A DNA stretch of 6,538 nt from NCBI GenBank assembly GCA_002492295.1, contig DKYC01000162.1, positions 978 to 7,515 on the forward strand, written 5' to 3'. Source of the DNA: Lachnospiraceae bacterium UBA7110 (lineage in GTDB: Bacteria; Bacillota; Clostridia; Lachnospirales; Lachnospiraceae). Position 1 is the first letter of the stretch. Every line of letters starts with the position of its first letter. This document shows positions 5,591 to 6,538 of this stretch, in pieces. The notes below the pieces were generated by a model. The model was given only the letters and a program-made list of their open reading frames with translations. It was not told where the DNA came from and made no database searches. Position numbers and translations under genes: made by a program.

Positions 5591-6538
5591 ATGTTTGACA
5601 AATTGGAGGATTTGCTGCATCGGTTTGAGGAAATTTTAAATGAACTCAATGAGCCGACGGTAGCGGAAAACCAGGCACGTTTTCGTGCGCTGATGAAGGA
5701 ACAGAACGATTTGACGCCGATTGTGGAGGCGTATCGGGAATATAAAAAATGTAATGAGACGGTGGCGGATTCGCTTTCACTGCTTGAGTCCGAGAATGAC
5801 GATGAAATGCGGGAGATGTTAAAGGAAGAGCTGAGTGACGCGAAAAAACGCATTGAGGAGTTGGAGACGCAGCTTAAGGTACTGCTTTTGCCGAAGGATC
5901 CAAACGATGACAAGAATGTTATTGTGGAAATCAGGGCAGGCGCAGGCGGGGACGAGGCGGCTTTGTTTGCGGCGGAGATATACAGGATGTACGTCCATTA
6001 CGCGGAGGGCAGGCGCTGGAAGGTTGAGCTTTTGAATGTGGATGAAATCGGCATTGGCGGCATGAAGGAAGTGCAGTTTGTGATTACGGGACAGGGCGCG
6101 TATTCGCGCATGAAGTATGAGAGCGGCGTGCATCGTGTACAGCGTGTGCCGGAGACGGAGAGCGGCGGGCGTATTCATACATCCACAATCAGCGTGGCGG
6201 TCATGCCGGAGGTGGATGAGGATATTGATATTGTGATTGATGAGAAGGATATCCGCGTGGATGTCATGCGTGCGTCCGGAAACGGCGGACAATGTGTGAA
6301 CACGACGGATTCTGCGGTGCGCCTGACGCATTATCCGACGGGGATTGTGGTGTACAGTCAGACGGAAAAGTCACAGCTGCAGAATAAGGCGAAGGCGTTT
6401 GCGCTGTTAAAATCAAAGCTCTACGATATGGAGCAGCAGCAGCGCCACGACGCGGAAGCACAGCTGCGCAGAAGCCAGATTGGAACAGGCGACCGCTCGG
6501 AAAAAATCAGGACATACAATTTCCCGCAGGGGCGCGTG
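5591..6538 (+). CDS. prfA: Peptide chain release factor 1 (RF1), 3' end cut off by the window
   Basis: RF1 reads UAA and UAG in the ribosomal A site and triggers hydrolysis of peptidyl-tRNA. The frame is open from 5591 to the last base: 316 codons without a stop, against about 360 residues for the family, so about 40 C-terminal residues lie beyond the window. Domain 1 (about 1-105) is helical and charged (MFDKLEDLLHRFEEI). EIRAGAGGDEAALFAAEIYR (113-132) opens the core. The codon-recognition PxT motif is P187-E188-T189 in RVPETESGGRIHTST, which marks RF1 rather than RF2 (SPF). The catalytic loop is RASGNGGQCVNTTDSAVRLTH (227-247), with G232-G233-Q234 intact; Q234 is the predicted PrmC methylation site. 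GDRSEKIRTYNFPQGRV (300-316) is the usual run toward the C-terminus. It follows prmC by 58 bases without a terminator, so it is probably in the yqhQ-prmC-prfA unit. Confidence 0.97.
   Translation, partial: MFDKLEDLLHRFEEILNELNEPTVAENQARFRALMKEQNDLTPIVEAYREYKKCNETVADSLSLLESENDDEMREMLKEELSDAKKRIEELETQLKVLLLPKDPNDDKNVIVEIRAGAGGDEAALFAAEIYRMYVHYAEGRRWKVELLNVDEIGIGGMKEVQFVITGQGAYSRMKYESGVHRVQRVPETESGGRIHTSTISVAVMPEVDEDIDIVIDEKDIRVDVMRASGNGGQCVNTTDSAVRLTHYPTGIVVYSQTEKSQLQNKAKAFALLKSKLYDMEQQQRHDAEAQLRRSQIGTGDRSEKIRTYNFPQGRV

Overview
The window looks like a chromosomal housekeeping segment from a Clostridia-type Firmicute, most likely a Lachnospiraceae-like gut anaerobe. The evidence is the gene order rho - rpmE - yqhQ (DUF1385) - prmC - prfA, strong Shine-Dalgarno sites before every gene, AT-rich sigma-A-type promoters, and a Rho with a charged N-terminal insert. 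The genus cannot be fixed from the sequence alone. All genes are on the + strand. No tRNA, rRNA, CRISPR array, transposase, phage gene or replication origin is visible, and no stretch longer than about 190 bases lacks a gene.

Layout. Bases 1-124 are an AT-rich leader with a possible -10 box. Bases 125-1507 encode a MATE-family multidrug/Na+ antiporter. Bases 1508-1688 hold no convincing terminator but carry a probable rho promoter and a roughly 100-base U-rich 5' leader. Bases 1689-3146 encode transcription terminator Rho. Bases 3147-3288 carry a good extended -10 promoter whose -35 element lies in a small perfect dyad. Bases 3289-3495 encode zinc-ribbon ribosomal protein L31, followed by a textbook intrinsic terminator (3516-3551). 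Bases 3552-3692 are the most structured non-coding part of the window: nested inverted repeats (3560-3635) that fold on paper into a three-way junction, then a second hairpin (3642-3670) just before the next ribosome binding site. A tight set follows: yqhQ (3693-4664), prmC (4675-5532) and prfA (5591 to the window end, cut off).

How the genes relate. Rho terminates transcription and RF1 (prfA) terminates translation at UAA and UAG. PrmC methylates the glutamine of the RF1 GGQ motif, so enzyme and substrate are neighbours. L31 is a large-subunit ribosomal protein. YqhQ is a conserved membrane protein with a His/Cys motif and no established job, placed inside this information-processing locus. 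The MATE transporter appears to be an unrelated upstream neighbour.

Several starts were set inside longer open frames (MATE, L31, YqhQ, PrmC, RF1), using ribosome binding sites and family N-termini. The most interesting item is the structured, apparently promoter-less leader between the rpmE terminator and yqhQ, which is either a cis-regulatory RNA or a dispersed intergenic palindromic repeat.
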